Shown here: one piece after another, positions 24,575 through 35,092 of the stretch
Layout: each line of letters begins with the position of its first letter
Position numbering within the stretch: the stretch's first letter is position 1
NCBI RefSeq assembly: GCF_014652915.1
Contig: NZ_BMZS01000004.1
Location: 186,001-250,000 of the forward strand
DNA length: 64,000 bases
Reading direction: 5' to 3'
Source of the DNA: Thalassobaculum fulvum
GTDB lineage: Bacteria; Pseudomonadota; Alphaproteobacteria; Thalassobaculales; Thalassobaculaceae
The notes under the pieces: generated by a model
What the model was told of the DNA's origin: nothing
The model's database searches: none
The model's input: only the letters and a program-made list of their open reading frames with translations
Program-made: the position numbers and the translations under genes

Positions 24575-26581
24575 TCACGCCCCTTGCTCGACGCCCTCCG
24601 CGGAGGCGCCGGCACCGGCCACCGGCAGCCACACCGAGATCGTGGTCCCGACCCCCACCTCGCTCTCGACCGACACGGTGCCCCGATTGCGGTCGACCAG
24701 TGCCTTGACGATCGACAGGCCGAGCCCGGTTCCGCCCTCGCGCCGGGCATGCGCCGGGTCGCCGACCTGGTGGAACGGCTCGAAGATCTCGTCGAGCTGA
24801 TCCTCGGGGATGCCGATGCCGCGGTCGCTGACCGCCAGCCGCAGGCGATCCCCCTCCTGCACCACCGAGAGCCGCACCACGCCGCCGTCGGGCGAGAACT
24901 TGACGGCGTTGCTCATCAGGTTGACCAGGATCTGCCGCACCGACCGGGGGTCGGCCAACGCCGGCGGCAGGTCGCGGGCCAGGTCCGCCTCCAGCCGGAT
25001 CGAGTGCGAGCGCGCCACCGCGCGCATCAGCCGGACCGCCTCGGCGACCGCCCGGCGCGGGTCGATCGGGCGCGGATGGACCGCGAAGCCGCCGGCGTCC
25101 AGGCGGGTGAAATTGAGGATGTCGTCGATGTGGGTCAGCAGGATCCGCCCGGCCTGCAGCACGTCCCCCAGGTACTCGCGCCGCTTGGCCGGCGACAGCC
25201 GCGCCTCCATGAGAATCAGCGTCTCGGTAAGGCCGAGTATGGCGTTCAGCGGCGTGCGCAGTTCGTGGCTCATCCTCGCCAGGAACGCCGACTTGGCGGC
25301 GTTCGCCTCCTCGGCGGCGTCGACCGCCTCCAGAAGCTCCAGCTCGGTTTCCTTGGTCCTGGTGACGTCGGTGGCGAGCAGCAGGGTCCCGCCGTCGCCG
25401 AGCTTCTGGTCCTTGGCGCGGAACCAGCGGCCGAACCGCCGGATGTCCATCGGCCCCGTCGGGTTGCGGAACTGTGCCAAGCGTTCGGGAATCGCGACTT
25501 CCGGCTGATCGATGATGCCGCGCTCCGCGAACGCCTCCAGGATCCCGGCCATGGTGATGCCCGGCACCAGCACGTCGTCGAGCCCCGGATGCAGGGTCTT
25601 GAACAGCCGGTTGGCGAACACCAGGCGCTCGTCGGCGTCGAACAGCGCGACCAGGTCCTCGATCGCGTCCAGGGCCCGGATCAGCCGGTTGACGGTCTCG
25701 TCGGCCCGGCGGCGCTCCGTGACGTCCTCGCGGATCGCGACATAGCCCTCGTGACGCCCGTCGGCCGAGCGGAACCGGTCCATGCGCAGCGCGAACACCC
25801 GCGTGTTCCCGTCGCGGTCGCGGTTCTCGACCTCGCGCTGGAAGCTGCCGGTCTCGGACAGCGCCCGGCGGACCTCCGGAACCAGCCCGGTGCTGGCAGG
25901 ATCGTCGTACAGGACGTCGCTGGGCCGCCGCCCGATCGCCTCGTTCCAGGTCAGCCCGAAGGTGTCCAGGAACGGCCGGTTCATCCATACCAGCCGATAG
26001 TCCAGGTCCATCACGTAGGTCGGGTTCGGACTGTGCCGGACGATCTCGGCGAGGCGGGCGTTCTCGGCCATGTGCCGCTCGAGCGCGGCGCGCCGCTCCT
26101 CCAACTGCTCGCCCCGCTCGATGACCTCGGTCTCCAGCCAGTCGCGAGCCCGCCGATGGGCGATCCCGAGCCCCAGCAGGCCGACCGTGTCGCGCAGCAT
26201 CCGCTCGACCGGCGCGAAGCCGGCGGTATCGGAGACCCGGAGCCGCAGGATGCCCAGCCGTTCGCTCCCCGATCCGATCTCGTAGCGGTAGCTCCAGCCC
26301 TCGGCCGGCGCGGCGTCGGACGGCAACTCGGGACTCAGCTCCACGTCGGCGTCGAGAACCAGGGGAAGCGAGAGGCAGGCCCGGCGGATCGCCGTGGCCA
26401 TGACCGGTCCCAGCGGCATCGACTGCACGCGACTCGCAAGATCCAGAAGGATCGGTCCGGCGTCGGCCGTTACTGTATCGGCATCGCGGAGACGCACGTG
26501 GCGTTCCTCCCCAGGTCCGAAGCGCTGCCTGAACCCTGTCACGGGGCACGTCAAGATGACCCGACCGTCGTCGACAGGCAT
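24575..26581 (-). CDS. Soluble PAS histidine kinase
   Basis: A 668-residue cytoplasmic histidine kinase without membrane helices. The N-terminal 150 residues resemble a GAF-like sensor (RRACLSLPLVLDADVELSPE). A helical linker leads to two PAS domains (about 185-295, IVRHSPNPTYVMDLDYRLVW, ending in the PAC segment GYVAIREDVTERRRADE; and about 305-410, DAIEDLVALFDADERLVFAN). HisKA follows with the histidine in ARMSHELRTPLNAILGLTE near 440, then the ATPase domain with LVNLMSNAVKFSPDGG, DRGIGIPEDQ and GTGLGLSIVKALVDRN. It sits inside a group of RNA methyltransferase genes, 54 bases after the SpoU gene. Signal and partner regulator are unknown. Confidence 0.92.
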   Translation of the reverse strand: MPVDDGRVILTCPVTGFRQRFGPGEERHVRLRDADTVTADAGPILLDLASRVQSMPLGPVMATAIRRACLSLPLVLDADVELSPELPSDAAPAEGWSYRYEIGSGSERLGILRLRVSDTAGFAPVERMLRDTVGLLGLGIAHRRARDWLETEVIERGEQLEERRAALERHMAENARLAEIVRHSPNPTYVMDLDYRLVWMNRPFLDTFGLTWNEAIGRRPSDVLYDDPASTGLVPEVRRALSETGSFQREVENRDRDGNTRVFALRMDRFRSADGRHEGYVAIREDVTERRRADETVNRLIRALDAIEDLVALFDADERLVFANRLFKTLHPGLDDVLVPGITMAGILEAFAERGIIDQPEVAIPERLAQFRNPTGPMDIRRFGRWFRAKDQKLGDGGTLLLATDVTRTKETELELLEAVDAAEEANAAKSAFLARMSHELRTPLNAILGLTETLILMEARLSPAKRREYLGDVLQAGRILLTHIDDILNFTRLDAGGFAVHPRPIDPRRAVAEAVRLMRAVARSHSIRLEADLARDLPPALADPRSVRQILVNLMSNAVKFSPDGGVVRLSVVQEGDRLRLAVSDRGIGIPEDQLDEIFEPFHQVGDPAHARREGGTGLGLSIVKALVDRNRGTVSVESEVGVGTTISVWLPVAGAGASAEGVEQGA

Positions 26582-26635
26582 TCTGCTTCCGTCGGACTGT
26601 CGGCCGGTCCAGCCCCCCGCTTCAACGGACCGGCA

Positions 26636-27448
26636 TCACGCGTCGGCCGGAGCCGCAATCGCGTACAGCATGATGGCGGTTGCCGCCGCCAGGTTCAACG
26701 AATCCGCGCCCTCGCGCATCGGGATTCTGACGAGATCGGTGCAGCTCGCCGCAATCCTGTCCGTCAGTCCGCTCTGTTCGTTGCCCATCAGCAGCAGCGT
26801 CGGCGCCCCCCGCGTCACCGACTCGGGCCGGCCGGTCGCCTTGAGGTGCGTGCCGACGATGCGTCCGCTCCAGCGCGTGTACCATTGCAGGTAGGCGGCC
26901 TCGTCGATACGGACCAGCGGCACGTTGACGATCGATCCCATGGAGGCGCGCACCGCCTCGGTCGAATACGGGTCGACGGTGTGGCCGATCAGCATGATGC
27001 CGGCGACCGAGAAGGCGTCGGCACTGCGGATGATCGAGCCGAGATTGCCCGGGTCGCGCACCCCTTCCAGCGCCAGCCACGTCGTCCCTGGCTCGGCCCG
27101 CACCGCGTCGAGCCCGGCCCAGCGCTGCTCGATGACGGCGATCACGCTCTGGGCGTTGTCGCGGCGGGCGATCCGGGTCATCAGCTCGTCGGTCACCGTC
27201 AGGATCCGGCCGCCGCCGCGGCGGCAGCCGTCGGCCGCCTCCTGCAGCAGCGGGCTGGACCCGGCGCTCTCGGACAGCACCAGCCGCCTGACCCGCCAGC
27301 CCTTGCGAACCGCCTCGACCACGTGCCGCAGCCCCTCCGAGACGAAGGCGTTCTGCTCGCTCCGGCCCTTCTTGGAGTCGAGCGCCCGCAGCGCCTTGAT
27401 CTCGGGGTTGGCGGCGCTGCTGATCACGATCGGCGTCTGCTCACGCAT
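26636..27448 (-). CDS. SpoU/TrmH-family RNA 2'-O-methyltransferase
   Basis: A 270-residue SPOUT-fold methyltransferase acting on rRNA or tRNA ribose. The N-terminal substrate-binding domain has PEIKALRALDSKKGRSEQNAF and FVSEGLRHVVEAV; the catalytic part has the three SpoU motifs: ALEGVRDPGNLGSIIRSADA (motif 1 with its arginine), LLLMGNEQSGLTDRI (motif 2) and VRIPMREGADSLNLAAATAI (motif 3). It overlaps the start of the gene order's upstream methyltransferase by 8 bases. The exact nucleotide target cannot be told. Confidence 0.9.
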   Translation of the reverse strand: MREQTPIVISSAANPEIKALRALDSKKGRSEQNAFVSEGLRHVVEAVRKGWRVRRLVLSESAGSSPLLQEAADGCRRGGGRILTVTDELMTRIARRDNAQSVIAVIEQRWAGLDAVRAEPGTTWLALEGVRDPGNLGSIIRSADAFSVAGIMLIGHTVDPYSTEAVRASMGSIVNVPLVRIDEAAYLQWYTRWSGRIVGTHLKATGRPESVTRGAPTLLLMGNEQSGLTDRIAASCTDLVRIPMREGADSLNLAAATAIMLYAIAAPADA

Positions 27449-28343
27449 CGCGGCTCCAGCGGACGTAGAGCGAGGTCGGCAGCAGCTTTCCGGTGGCCTC
27501 CTCGCGCAGCGCCATCTCGCCGACCGCGATTTCGCCCGGCAGGTCGACGAAGGCGTCCTCGACCAGCCGCTGCAGGGTCAGCATCGACAGGTGGGTCGCG
27601 TAGGCCGTGAGAACCAGCGCCGACGAGCGCACGTCCATCAGCGCCCGGCAATCGGCCAGCAACTGCGGAAGCTGCTCCTCCAGCCGCCAGACCTCGTTCT
27701 TCGGGCCGCGGCCGTATTTCGGCGGATCCAGCACGATGACGTCGTAGCGGCTGCCGCGCCGGACCTCGCGGGCGGCGAACCGGGCCGCATCGTCGCAGAT
27801 CCAGCGGATCGGCGCCGCCGACAGCCCCGACAACTCCTGGTTCGCCCGCGCCCAGGCGATCGCCTTCTTCGACGCGTCGACGTGGGTGACCTTGGCGCCG
27901 GCGGCGGCCGGCAGCAGCGACGCCATGCCGGTGTAGCCGAACAGGTTCAGCAGCGTGGTCTCGCCGCCGCGCCGCCGCACCGTCTCGACGACCCGGTCCC
28001 AGTGCACCCGCTGCTCGGGAAAGATGCCGAGATGCCGGAAGGTGGTGAGCTGCGCCTCGATCTGCACCGGGCCGTAGGCCAGCGGCCACGGCCCCGGCAC
28101 GCCACGCTTGCCCGTCACCCCCTGGCCGGCCTCCCAGCGGCCGCTGCCCTCCTCCTCGCGGCCGGCCAGGAACCGGGCGTCGGCCGCCGCCCAGCGGTCC
28201 GGCGCCAGGCTCGGGCGCCAGATCGCCTGGGAATCCGGCCGGTCGAGCACGCGGCGCCCGAACCGCTCGAGCTTGCGGCCGCCGCCACTGTCGAGCAGTG
28301 CGTAGTCGGGCCAGCCTTCGGCTACCAGGATCTCGGGAACCAG
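27441..28343 (-). CDS. Class I SAM-dependent methyltransferase (RlmI-like, PF10672)
   Basis: A Rossmann-fold methyltransferase of the rRNA m5C1962 (RlmI) relative group: FGYTGMASLLPAAAGAKVTH as SAM motif, DASKKAIAWARANQ, WICDDAARFAAREVRRG, the catalytic VIVLDPPKYGRGPKNEVW and LVLTAYATHLS. An in-frame GTG at 28250 would drop the conserved N-terminal segment GWPDYALLDSGGGRKLERFG. No ATG, GTG or TTG precedes that segment. A CTG at 28343 with GGGAGG five bases upstream gives a 300-residue protein that includes it, so I take this rare start, with limited certainty. The stop overlaps the SpoU gene by 8 bases. Confidence 0.82.
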   Translation of the reverse strand: MVPEILVAEGWPDYALLDSGGGRKLERFGRRVLDRPDSQAIWRPSLAPDRWAAADARFLAGREEEGSGRWEAGQGVTGKRGVPGPWPLAYGPVQIEAQLTTFRHLGIFPEQRVHWDRVVETVRRRGGETTLLNLFGYTGMASLLPAAAGAKVTHVDASKKAIAWARANQELSGLSAAPIRWICDDAARFAAREVRRGSRYDVIVLDPPKYGRGPKNEVWRLEEQLPQLLADCRALMDVRSSALVLTAYATHLSMLTLQRLVEDAFVDLPGEIAVGEMALREEATGKLLPTSLYVRWSRDA

Positions 28344-28411
28344 GGTTTCCTCCCGTGGAGTCGGTACGGTCGCGGCGAAACTACAATCCCGGGCCGCCGG
28401 GCGCGAGCCCG

Positions 28412-29137
28412 TTAGAAGGCCAGCTCCGCCGGCTCCAGCACCCGGACCTCGAGCCTAGGCTCCGCTCCCTCGCCGGCCCGCCATCCGGCCGCGACCAGGA
28501 ACCGCCCGGCCAGCACGTGCTGGTGGAACCGCCAGGCCCGCTCGTCGTCGGCGATCGCCGGCGTGAACCGGATGCGCGGCGGCTCGACCTCGAACCAGAA
28601 CTCGTCGAGCGGCTGCGACAGGCCGCGGCCGGTCGCCTTGATGTAGGCTTCCTTCAGGGTCCAGAGCCGCAGGAAGCCCTCGGGCCGTCGCTCCGGCGCC
28701 AGGCCGGCGAGCCACTGCGCCTCGGCCCCGAAGAAGTAGCGGTCGGCGACCCCGAGATCGACCTTGCGGTCGGCCGCCTCGACGTCGAGCCCGAGCTCGA
28801 GGCCATGGGCGGCGGCGACCGCGACCATGCCGCCGGTGTGCGAGAGATTGAACTGCACCCCGACCGGACGGCCGCGGCACAGCGCCACCGGCTTGCCCTT
28901 CTCGCCGGCCTCGTAGCCGAAGGAACCCGGCGGCTCGCCGGTCTCCCGGCTCAGCAGGGCCCGCGTCAGGGCATGGGCCGAGACGTACTCGACGCGGTTG
29001 CGCTCGAACGCGAAGCGCGCCGCCCGCGCCCGTTCGGCATCGTCGAGGACCTCCCGCCAACGCTCGACATCCGGCTCCAACAGCGCGCCGACCGGCATCG
29101 CCCACAGCCGGACCACCGGGTCCGTCGGGTCAGACAT
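28412..29137 (-). CDS. 4'-phosphopantetheinyl transferase (Sfp type)
   Basis: A 241-residue transferase that moves phosphopantetheine from CoA to a serine of carrier proteins. The Sfp motifs are visible: NRVEYVSAHALTRALLS, VQFNLSHTGGMVAVA, GLDVEAADRKVDL with the metal-binding acidic pair, and LRLWTLKEAYIKATGRGLSQ. The length matches the two-domain Sfp form rather than AcpS. No polyketide or peptide synthetase gene lies in the window, so the carrier protein is elsewhere. The gene overlaps the MaoC gene by 8 bases and is probably translated with it. Confidence 0.9.
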   Translation of the reverse strand: MSDPTDPVVRLWAMPVGALLEPDVERWREVLDDAERARAARFAFERNRVEYVSAHALTRALLSRETGEPPGSFGYEAGEKGKPVALCRGRPVGVQFNLSHTGGMVAVAAAHGLELGLDVEAADRKVDLGVADRYFFGAEAQWLAGLAPERRPEGFLRLWTLKEAYIKATGRGLSQPLDEFWFEVEPPRIRFTPAIADDERAWRFHQHVLAGRFLVAAGWRAGEGAEPRLEVRVLEPAELAF

Positions 29138-29582
29138 CGGAGCCCGCCGGCGGCTCGGTGAAACCGACCGTCGCCTTGCCGGTGGCCGCCGTCTCGCCGC
29201 TCGTCAGGTCCTGGACGGCGACCTTGATGACGGCGCTGCGCACCGCCTCGGACACCTGGTCGACGGTTCCGGTCACCGCCAGCCGCGCGCCGGCCGCCAC
29301 CGGCCGCCGGAACTGCATGCTGACCGACTGCAGCAGGCAGTTCTCGCCCGGCAGGTGGACCCCGACCAGGCGCGATACCAGCGCTGTCAGGTAGGCCCCG
29401 TGCGCGACGCGGCCGGCGAACCCGCGCGACCGAGCGAACCCGTCGTCCAGGTGCAACGGGCTGACGTCGCCCGACACGCCGGCGAAACCGTCGATGTCGG
29501 CTTCGGTCACCTGGGTCTCGAACCCGGCCTGCTGGCCGACCCGGAGATCCTCGAAGCTCAAGCGAGCTGGTCCGGCGCTCAT
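29130..29582 (-). CDS. MaoC-like hot-dog hydratase
   Basis: A 150-residue single hot-dog domain protein of the MaoC/(R)-specific enoyl-CoA hydratase group. The hydratase motif FAGVSGDVSPLHLDDGFA has the catalytic aspartate and histidine, followed by GFAGRVAHGAYLTALVSRL and the strand SVSMQFRRPVAAGARLAV. It may hydrate an acyl-CoA or acyl-carrier thioester; coupling to a phosphopantetheinyl transferase would fit the latter, but this is inference. ATG at 29582. Confidence 0.88.
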   Translation of the reverse strand: MSAGPARLSFEDLRVGQQAGFETQVTEADIDGFAGVSGDVSPLHLDDGFARSRGFAGRVAHGAYLTALVSRLVGVHLPGENCLLQSVSMQFRRPVAAGARLAVTGTVDQVSEAVRSAVIKVAVQDLTSGETAATGKATVGFTEPPAGSDV

Positions 29583-29664
29583 CGCCGCTCCCGTCCTGCG
29601 TGACACGCCGGATATTGCGGCAAGTCCGGCCGGCATTCCAACGATCGGCGTCCTCCGCCGGTTC

Positions 29665-30357
29665 TCAGAATGCGAAGGCCGGCGCGGACGCCGACAGCAT
29701 CGCCGCCGTCACCGGCACCGACCAGGCGGCGCCGATGTCACCCGACAACGCCTCCAGCAGGCGCGGCACGTCCGCGGCGGCGGTGTCGTGCAGCGCTTCC
29801 GCCACGATCAGCACGTCGGTCGTGTCGGCGCGGACCGCCGAGTAGCCGCTCTGCCGGTTGGTCCAGCGCCGGGCGTGGGCGCGCCCCTCGCGGTCGGCGA
29901 AGACCACCTCGCCCGCCGCCGGATGCTCGACCTCGCCGGAGAAGGTCTCGTAGACCTCGTCGCCGACGGCATGGCGCACCTCCAGTCCCCCGGCGATCCG
30001 GCCGATGTCGAACACCGCGACCGGGATCGCGAACGCCATCGACGCGGCGTTGCACAGGTCGATCATCGGGTGGATCCGGGGCAGCGCCGCCTCCTTGCGG
30101 AACCGCCGCAGCAGCGCCTCCGATGCGCAGCGGTACTGGGTCGGCTTGAGTCCCATCCGCGAGAACGCCCGCCGCCAGGCCTGGATCTCCGGCAACCCGC
30201 CCTCAGCGGAGCCGGCCAGGCGCGCCTGCGCCGCCACCTCGTACCGGGCGACCGCGGCATCGACCGATCCGCCCGGCGCGATGCCGCGGGCGACCAGCGC
30301 GCCGGCCGCCAGTTCCGGAAACTCGCCCCACAGGGCGCTCGAATGGCTGAACTGCAT
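29665..30357 (-). CDS. B3/B4 tRNA-binding-domain protein
   Basis: A 230-residue stand-alone protein with the B3/B4 domain of phenylalanyl-tRNA synthetase beta chain (PF03483): WRRAFSRMGLKPTQYRCASE, LPRIHPMIDLCNAASMAFAI, PVAVFDIGRIAGGLEVRHAV and VVFADREGRAHARRWTNRQSG. In the synthetase this domain hydrolyses wrongly charged tyrosyl-tRNA; free-standing versions are thought to edit mischarged tRNAs or bind related amino-acid compounds. It lies 78 bases after the AraC gene on the same strand. Confidence 0.88.
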   Translation of the reverse strand: MQFSHSSALWGEFPELAAGALVARGIAPGGSVDAAVARYEVAAQARLAGSAEGGLPEIQAWRRAFSRMGLKPTQYRCASEALLRRFRKEAALPRIHPMIDLCNAASMAFAIPVAVFDIGRIAGGLEVRHAVGDEVYETFSGEVEHPAAGEVVFADREGRAHARRWTNRQSGYSAVRADTTDVLIVAEALHDTAAADVPRLLEALSGDIGAAWSVPVTAAMLSASAPAFAF

Positions 30358-30435
30358 GGCCTCACCTCGTCGTCGCGTGTCCGTCGAAGAAACCGCAGCC
30401 CCGCCCGACCGGTCTTGAACGGAATTGCGGGCCGG

Positions 30436-31245
30436 TCAGCGCAACGCGTCGGCATAGACGCCGGGCGACAGCCCGTACTTGCCGACGAACACCCGGGTCA
30501 TGTGGCTCTGGTCGGCGAAGCCGCTGCCGGCCGCCGCCTCGGCCAGGGAGACCCCTTCGGCGATCAGCGCGCGCGCCCGGTCGATCCGGCGCTGCACCAG
30601 GTAGGCGTGCGGCGTCATCCCGGTGGCCTTGGCGAACGCCCGGATCAGCTGGTAGCGGCTCAGCCCGCAGGCCCGCGCGAGGTCGGCCAGCGCCAACGGG
30701 GCGGCCGGGTCGTCGTCGATCATCTCGCGGGCCGGGGCGATGGCATCCGGCACGGTTGAACCGCGGCCGGTACCGGTGCCTGTGCCGAGCCCCACCAGCA
30801 GGGTCAGCAGCAGCGCCTCCCAGCGTCCGCCCGCATCCGGCTCGCGGTCGTCGGTCAGCGCGTCGAACAGGCCGCACACCCGGCGCCCGGCCCGGGGATC
30901 GGCCACCACCGGGCTCATGAACTCGTAGGCCCGGCGACGGCCGTCGGTAATGTCGGCGGCCGCTTCTGCCACCAGCGCCGGGTCGAGATAGACGATCCGC
31001 CACGAGCGCCCGGCGTCGCCGATCGGGGCGCCGTCGTGCACTTCGCCCGGGTTGACCGTGATGACGTCGCCGCTGCCCGCCTCGACGGGGCCGCGGCCGC
31101 TGAGCGACCGCTGGGCCCCGCGCTCGATCACCCCGATCCCGAAGCGGTCATGGGTGTGGCGCGCGAAGCTGTGGCGCGAGGCGGCCTCCACAGCCTCGAT
31201 CCCGGGAACCGCGCAGCGATGCATCGTGAACCGGCCCCTCGCCAT
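30436..31245 (-). CDS. AraC-family transcriptional regulator
   Basis: A 269-residue regulator with an N-terminal cupin sensor (about 15-105: ASRHSFARHTHDRFGIGVIE, VITVNPGEVHDGAPIG) and a C-terminal pair of helix-turn-helix motifs (about 170-265: LADLARACGLSRYQLIRAFA, ATGMTPHAYLVQRRIDRARA, LAEAAAGSGFADQSHMTRVF, KYGLSPGVY). Such AraC proteins respond to small molecules. The B3/B4 gene downstream is probably under its control or co-expressed. Divergent from the GNAT gene with 128 bases between. Confidence 0.9.
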   Translation of the reverse strand: MARGRFTMHRCAVPGIEAVEAASRHSFARHTHDRFGIGVIERGAQRSLSGRGPVEAGSGDVITVNPGEVHDGAPIGDAGRSWRIVYLDPALVAEAAADITDGRRRAYEFMSPVVADPRAGRRVCGLFDALTDDREPDAGGRWEALLLTLLVGLGTGTGTGRGSTVPDAIAPAREMIDDDPAAPLALADLARACGLSRYQLIRAFAKATGMTPHAYLVQRRIDRARALIAEGVSLAEAAAGSGFADQSHMTRVFVGKYGLSPGVYADALR

Positions 31246-31373
31246 TCGCCGTCTCCGTCCCTGACCCCGACCGGCCGCATCATCGCAGTATCGACGGCGA
31301 GTGCCAGTGTAGCGTGTCGGGCGACATGACGGCGCGACGTGACAGGGGGCCAGATCGCTGGAAAGATCAGGCC

Positions 31374-31937
31374 ATGTCCACCATCGAGATCGCCCCGCTC
31401 ACGCCCGATCGCTGGTCCGACTTCGAGGCGGTGATGGGACCGCGCGGCGGCGCCGGCGGCTGCTGGTGCATGCTGTGGCGCCTGAGGAAGCGCGACTTCG
31501 ACGCCCTGAAGGGCGACGGCAACCGCGACGCCATGCGCAGCGTGGTCGAAGCCGGCCCGCCACCCGGCCTGCTGGCCTATGACGGCGGCAGCTGCGTCGG
31601 CTGGATCTCGGTCGCGCCGCGCGCGGATTTCCCGCGGCTGGAGACCTCGCGGGTCATGCAGCCGGTCGACGACACCCCGGTCTGGTCGGTGTCCTGCTTC
31701 CTGATCGCCAAGGGCCATCGCCGGCGCGGCGTCGGGGTGGCGCTGCTGGAGGCCGCCTGTGCGTTCGCCAAGGCGCACGGCGCCACGGTGGTCGAGGGCT
31801 ATCCGGTGGCACCCGGCAAGGACGGCTATCCCGACACCTACGCCTGGACCGGCTACGACAGCGTCTTCCGCCGGGCCGGCTTCGCCGAGGTGGCGCGGCG
31901 GTCGGCGACCCGGCCGATCATGCGGCGGAGCGTCTGA
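31374..31937 (+). CDS. GNAT-family acetyltransferase
   Basis: A 187-residue GCN5-related N-acetyltransferase. The CoA-binding motif A is WSVSCFLIAKGHRRRGVGVALLEAAC in the middle of the protein (the arginine/glycine run RRRGVG binds the CoA pyrophosphate). The N-terminal GGCWCMLWRLRKRDF places it in a subgroup with a conserved CWCM stretch. Acceptor unknown. ATG at 31374; an in-frame GTG further up lies in the divergent promoter region. Confidence 0.88.
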   Translation: MSTIEIAPLTPDRWSDFEAVMGPRGGAGGCWCMLWRLRKRDFDALKGDGNRDAMRSVVEAGPPPGLLAYDGGSCVGWISVAPRADFPRLETSRVMQPVDDTPVWSVSCFLIAKGHRRRGVGVALLEAACAFAKAHGATVVEGYPVAPGKDGYPDTYAWTGYDSVFRRAGFAEVARRSATRPIMRRSV

Positions 31938-32002
31938 GCACCCCTCGTCGCGCCCCGCCGTTCCGCACCGAAATCGACTCCGCCCGCGAAGGACCGAACA
32001 CC

Positions 32003-33010
32003 ATGACCCAGACCCAGAGCATCGGCGACCTGCCGCTTCGCCTCGGCGGCACGCTGAAGGACGCCAAGCTCGCCTATGTCGCCCTCGGCCGGCTGGCCCC
32101 GGACGGGCGCAACGCCGTCCTGATGACCCACGGCTACACCTCGTCGCACGAGTACATCCTCGGCGGCGCCGCGGCGTCCGAGGGCAGCTGGTCCGGGCTG
32201 GTCGGGCCCGGCAAGGCGATCGATACCGACCGCTGGTTCGTCGTCAGCTCGAACATGCTGGGCTCGGCCTTCGGCTCGACCGCGCCGCGCAGCCGGAACC
32301 CGGCGACCGGCCGGCCCTACGGCCCCGACTTTCCGCCGATCACCCTGGCCGACATGGTCGCCGCCCAGCGCCGGATGCTGGACGCGCTCGGCGTGAAGCA
32401 GTTGGTCGCCGTGGCCGGGCCGTCCTACGGCGGCTTCCAGGCCTTCACCTGGGGCGTCGAGTACCCCGACTTCATGAAGGGGCTGGTGCCGACCGTCACG
32501 GCGCCGGTCTGCCGCGCCATCGACATCGACGCCACCGAGGCGTTCCTGGCCCGGGACCCGAACTGGAACGGCGGCCACTACTACGAGGCCGGCGGCATCC
32601 TCGACACCATGACCCGGCTGCGCGAGGACACCCTGCGGCGCTACGGCATCGACGAGAGCCTCGCGGCGAGACTGCCGGACAAGGCGGCCCGGGACGCCGA
32701 GATCCTGAAGATGGCGCGGGCCTGGGCCGGAGCGTTCGACGGCCACTCGCTGCTGGCGCTGGGACGGGCGATGAACCGCTACGACGTCCGGCCGGACCTG
32801 GCGAAGATCAGGGCCAAGGTGCTGTACGTGCTGTCGCGGACCGACACGCTGTTTCCGCCGTCGCTGGCGGCCGAGGTCATGCCGGCGCTGGCCGCCGCCG
32901 GGGTCGACGCGACCTACGAGGAGATCGACAGCGAGCACGGTCACCTGGCGTCGGGCAGCGACTCCGCCAAATGGGAGCCGGCGCTGCGGCGGTTCCTGGC
33001 GGAGCTGTGA
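32003..33010 (+). CDS. Alpha/beta hydrolase, homoserine O-acetyltransferase (MetX)-like
   Basis: A 335-residue alpha/beta-fold protein of the MetX family. Seen: LMTHGYTSSHEYILGG for the oxyanion strand, the nucleophile elbow VAGPSYGGFQAFTWGVEYP, acid in VLSRTDTLFPPSLAAE, and the base in DSEHGHLASGSDS. True MetX proteins carry GGSMGG at the elbow and a longer lid; here it is GPSYGG, so a hydrolase or a different acyltransferase is at least as likely as homoserine acetylation. Strong start context (gaaggaccgaacacc before ATG). No other methionine gene is nearby. Confidence 0.82.
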   Translation: MTQTQSIGDLPLRLGGTLKDAKLAYVALGRLAPDGRNAVLMTHGYTSSHEYILGGAAASEGSWSGLVGPGKAIDTDRWFVVSSNMLGSAFGSTAPRSRNPATGRPYGPDFPPITLADMVAAQRRMLDALGVKQLVAVAGPSYGGFQAFTWGVEYPDFMKGLVPTVTAPVCRAIDIDATEAFLARDPNWNGGHYYEAGGILDTMTRLREDTLRRYGIDESLAARLPDKAARDAEILKMARAWAGAFDGHSLLALGRAMNRYDVRPDLAKIRAKVLYVLSRTDTLFPPSLAAEVMPALAAAGVDATYEEIDSEHGHLASGSDSAKWEPALRRFLAEL

Positions 33011-33030
33011 GGCAGATGCCCGTCACCGCG

Positions 33031-33156
33031 TGGGTCCCGGCTCCGTTCCGCCTGCGGCGGCCCGGTCCGGGATGACGTCAGAGAGGGGCGCCGGGCCTTC
33101 CTATTCATGCCGTCATCCCGGACGACCATGCGCGAGCATGGACGATCCGGGACCCA
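33031..33156. repeat. Large intergenic inverted repeat, copy 1
   Basis: Outer arms TGGGTCCCGG (33031-33040) and CCGGGACCCA (33147-33156) are exact complements, and inner arms GTCCGGGATGACG (33065-33077) pair with CGTCATCCCGGAC (33111-33123). The element fills the space between two convergent genes and can fold into a long stem. A related element lies at 39463-39567, with the same outer TGGGTCCCGGCT and inner CCGGGATGA words, so this is a dispersed family and not a simple terminator. Confidence 0.75.
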
Positions 33157-33178
33157 TGCAGCGGCGGGCCGCGAAGGA

Positions 33179-34961
<1,783 letters not shown>

Positions 34962-35092
34962 CGGACCGCCATCCAGGCATCGTGTCTCGCGAAAGTCCCG
35001 CGGATCCCGGCCTCCGACCGCCAGCGCGTCCCCCGTCACGGGCTGTCCCGGTTCAGCGGGTCCGGCGGCGACGGCTGCGGTCATCGACCAAT

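Noticed and set aside
24251-27610. 1119-codon plus-strand frame
   Set aside because: Antisense to the RsmB-like, histidine kinase and SpoU genes, all of which have full sets of catalytic motifs.
32003-33010. metX (homoserine O-acetyltransferase)
   Set aside because: Elbow motif is GPSYGG and not GGSMGG and no methionine gene is near, so the symbol is withheld.
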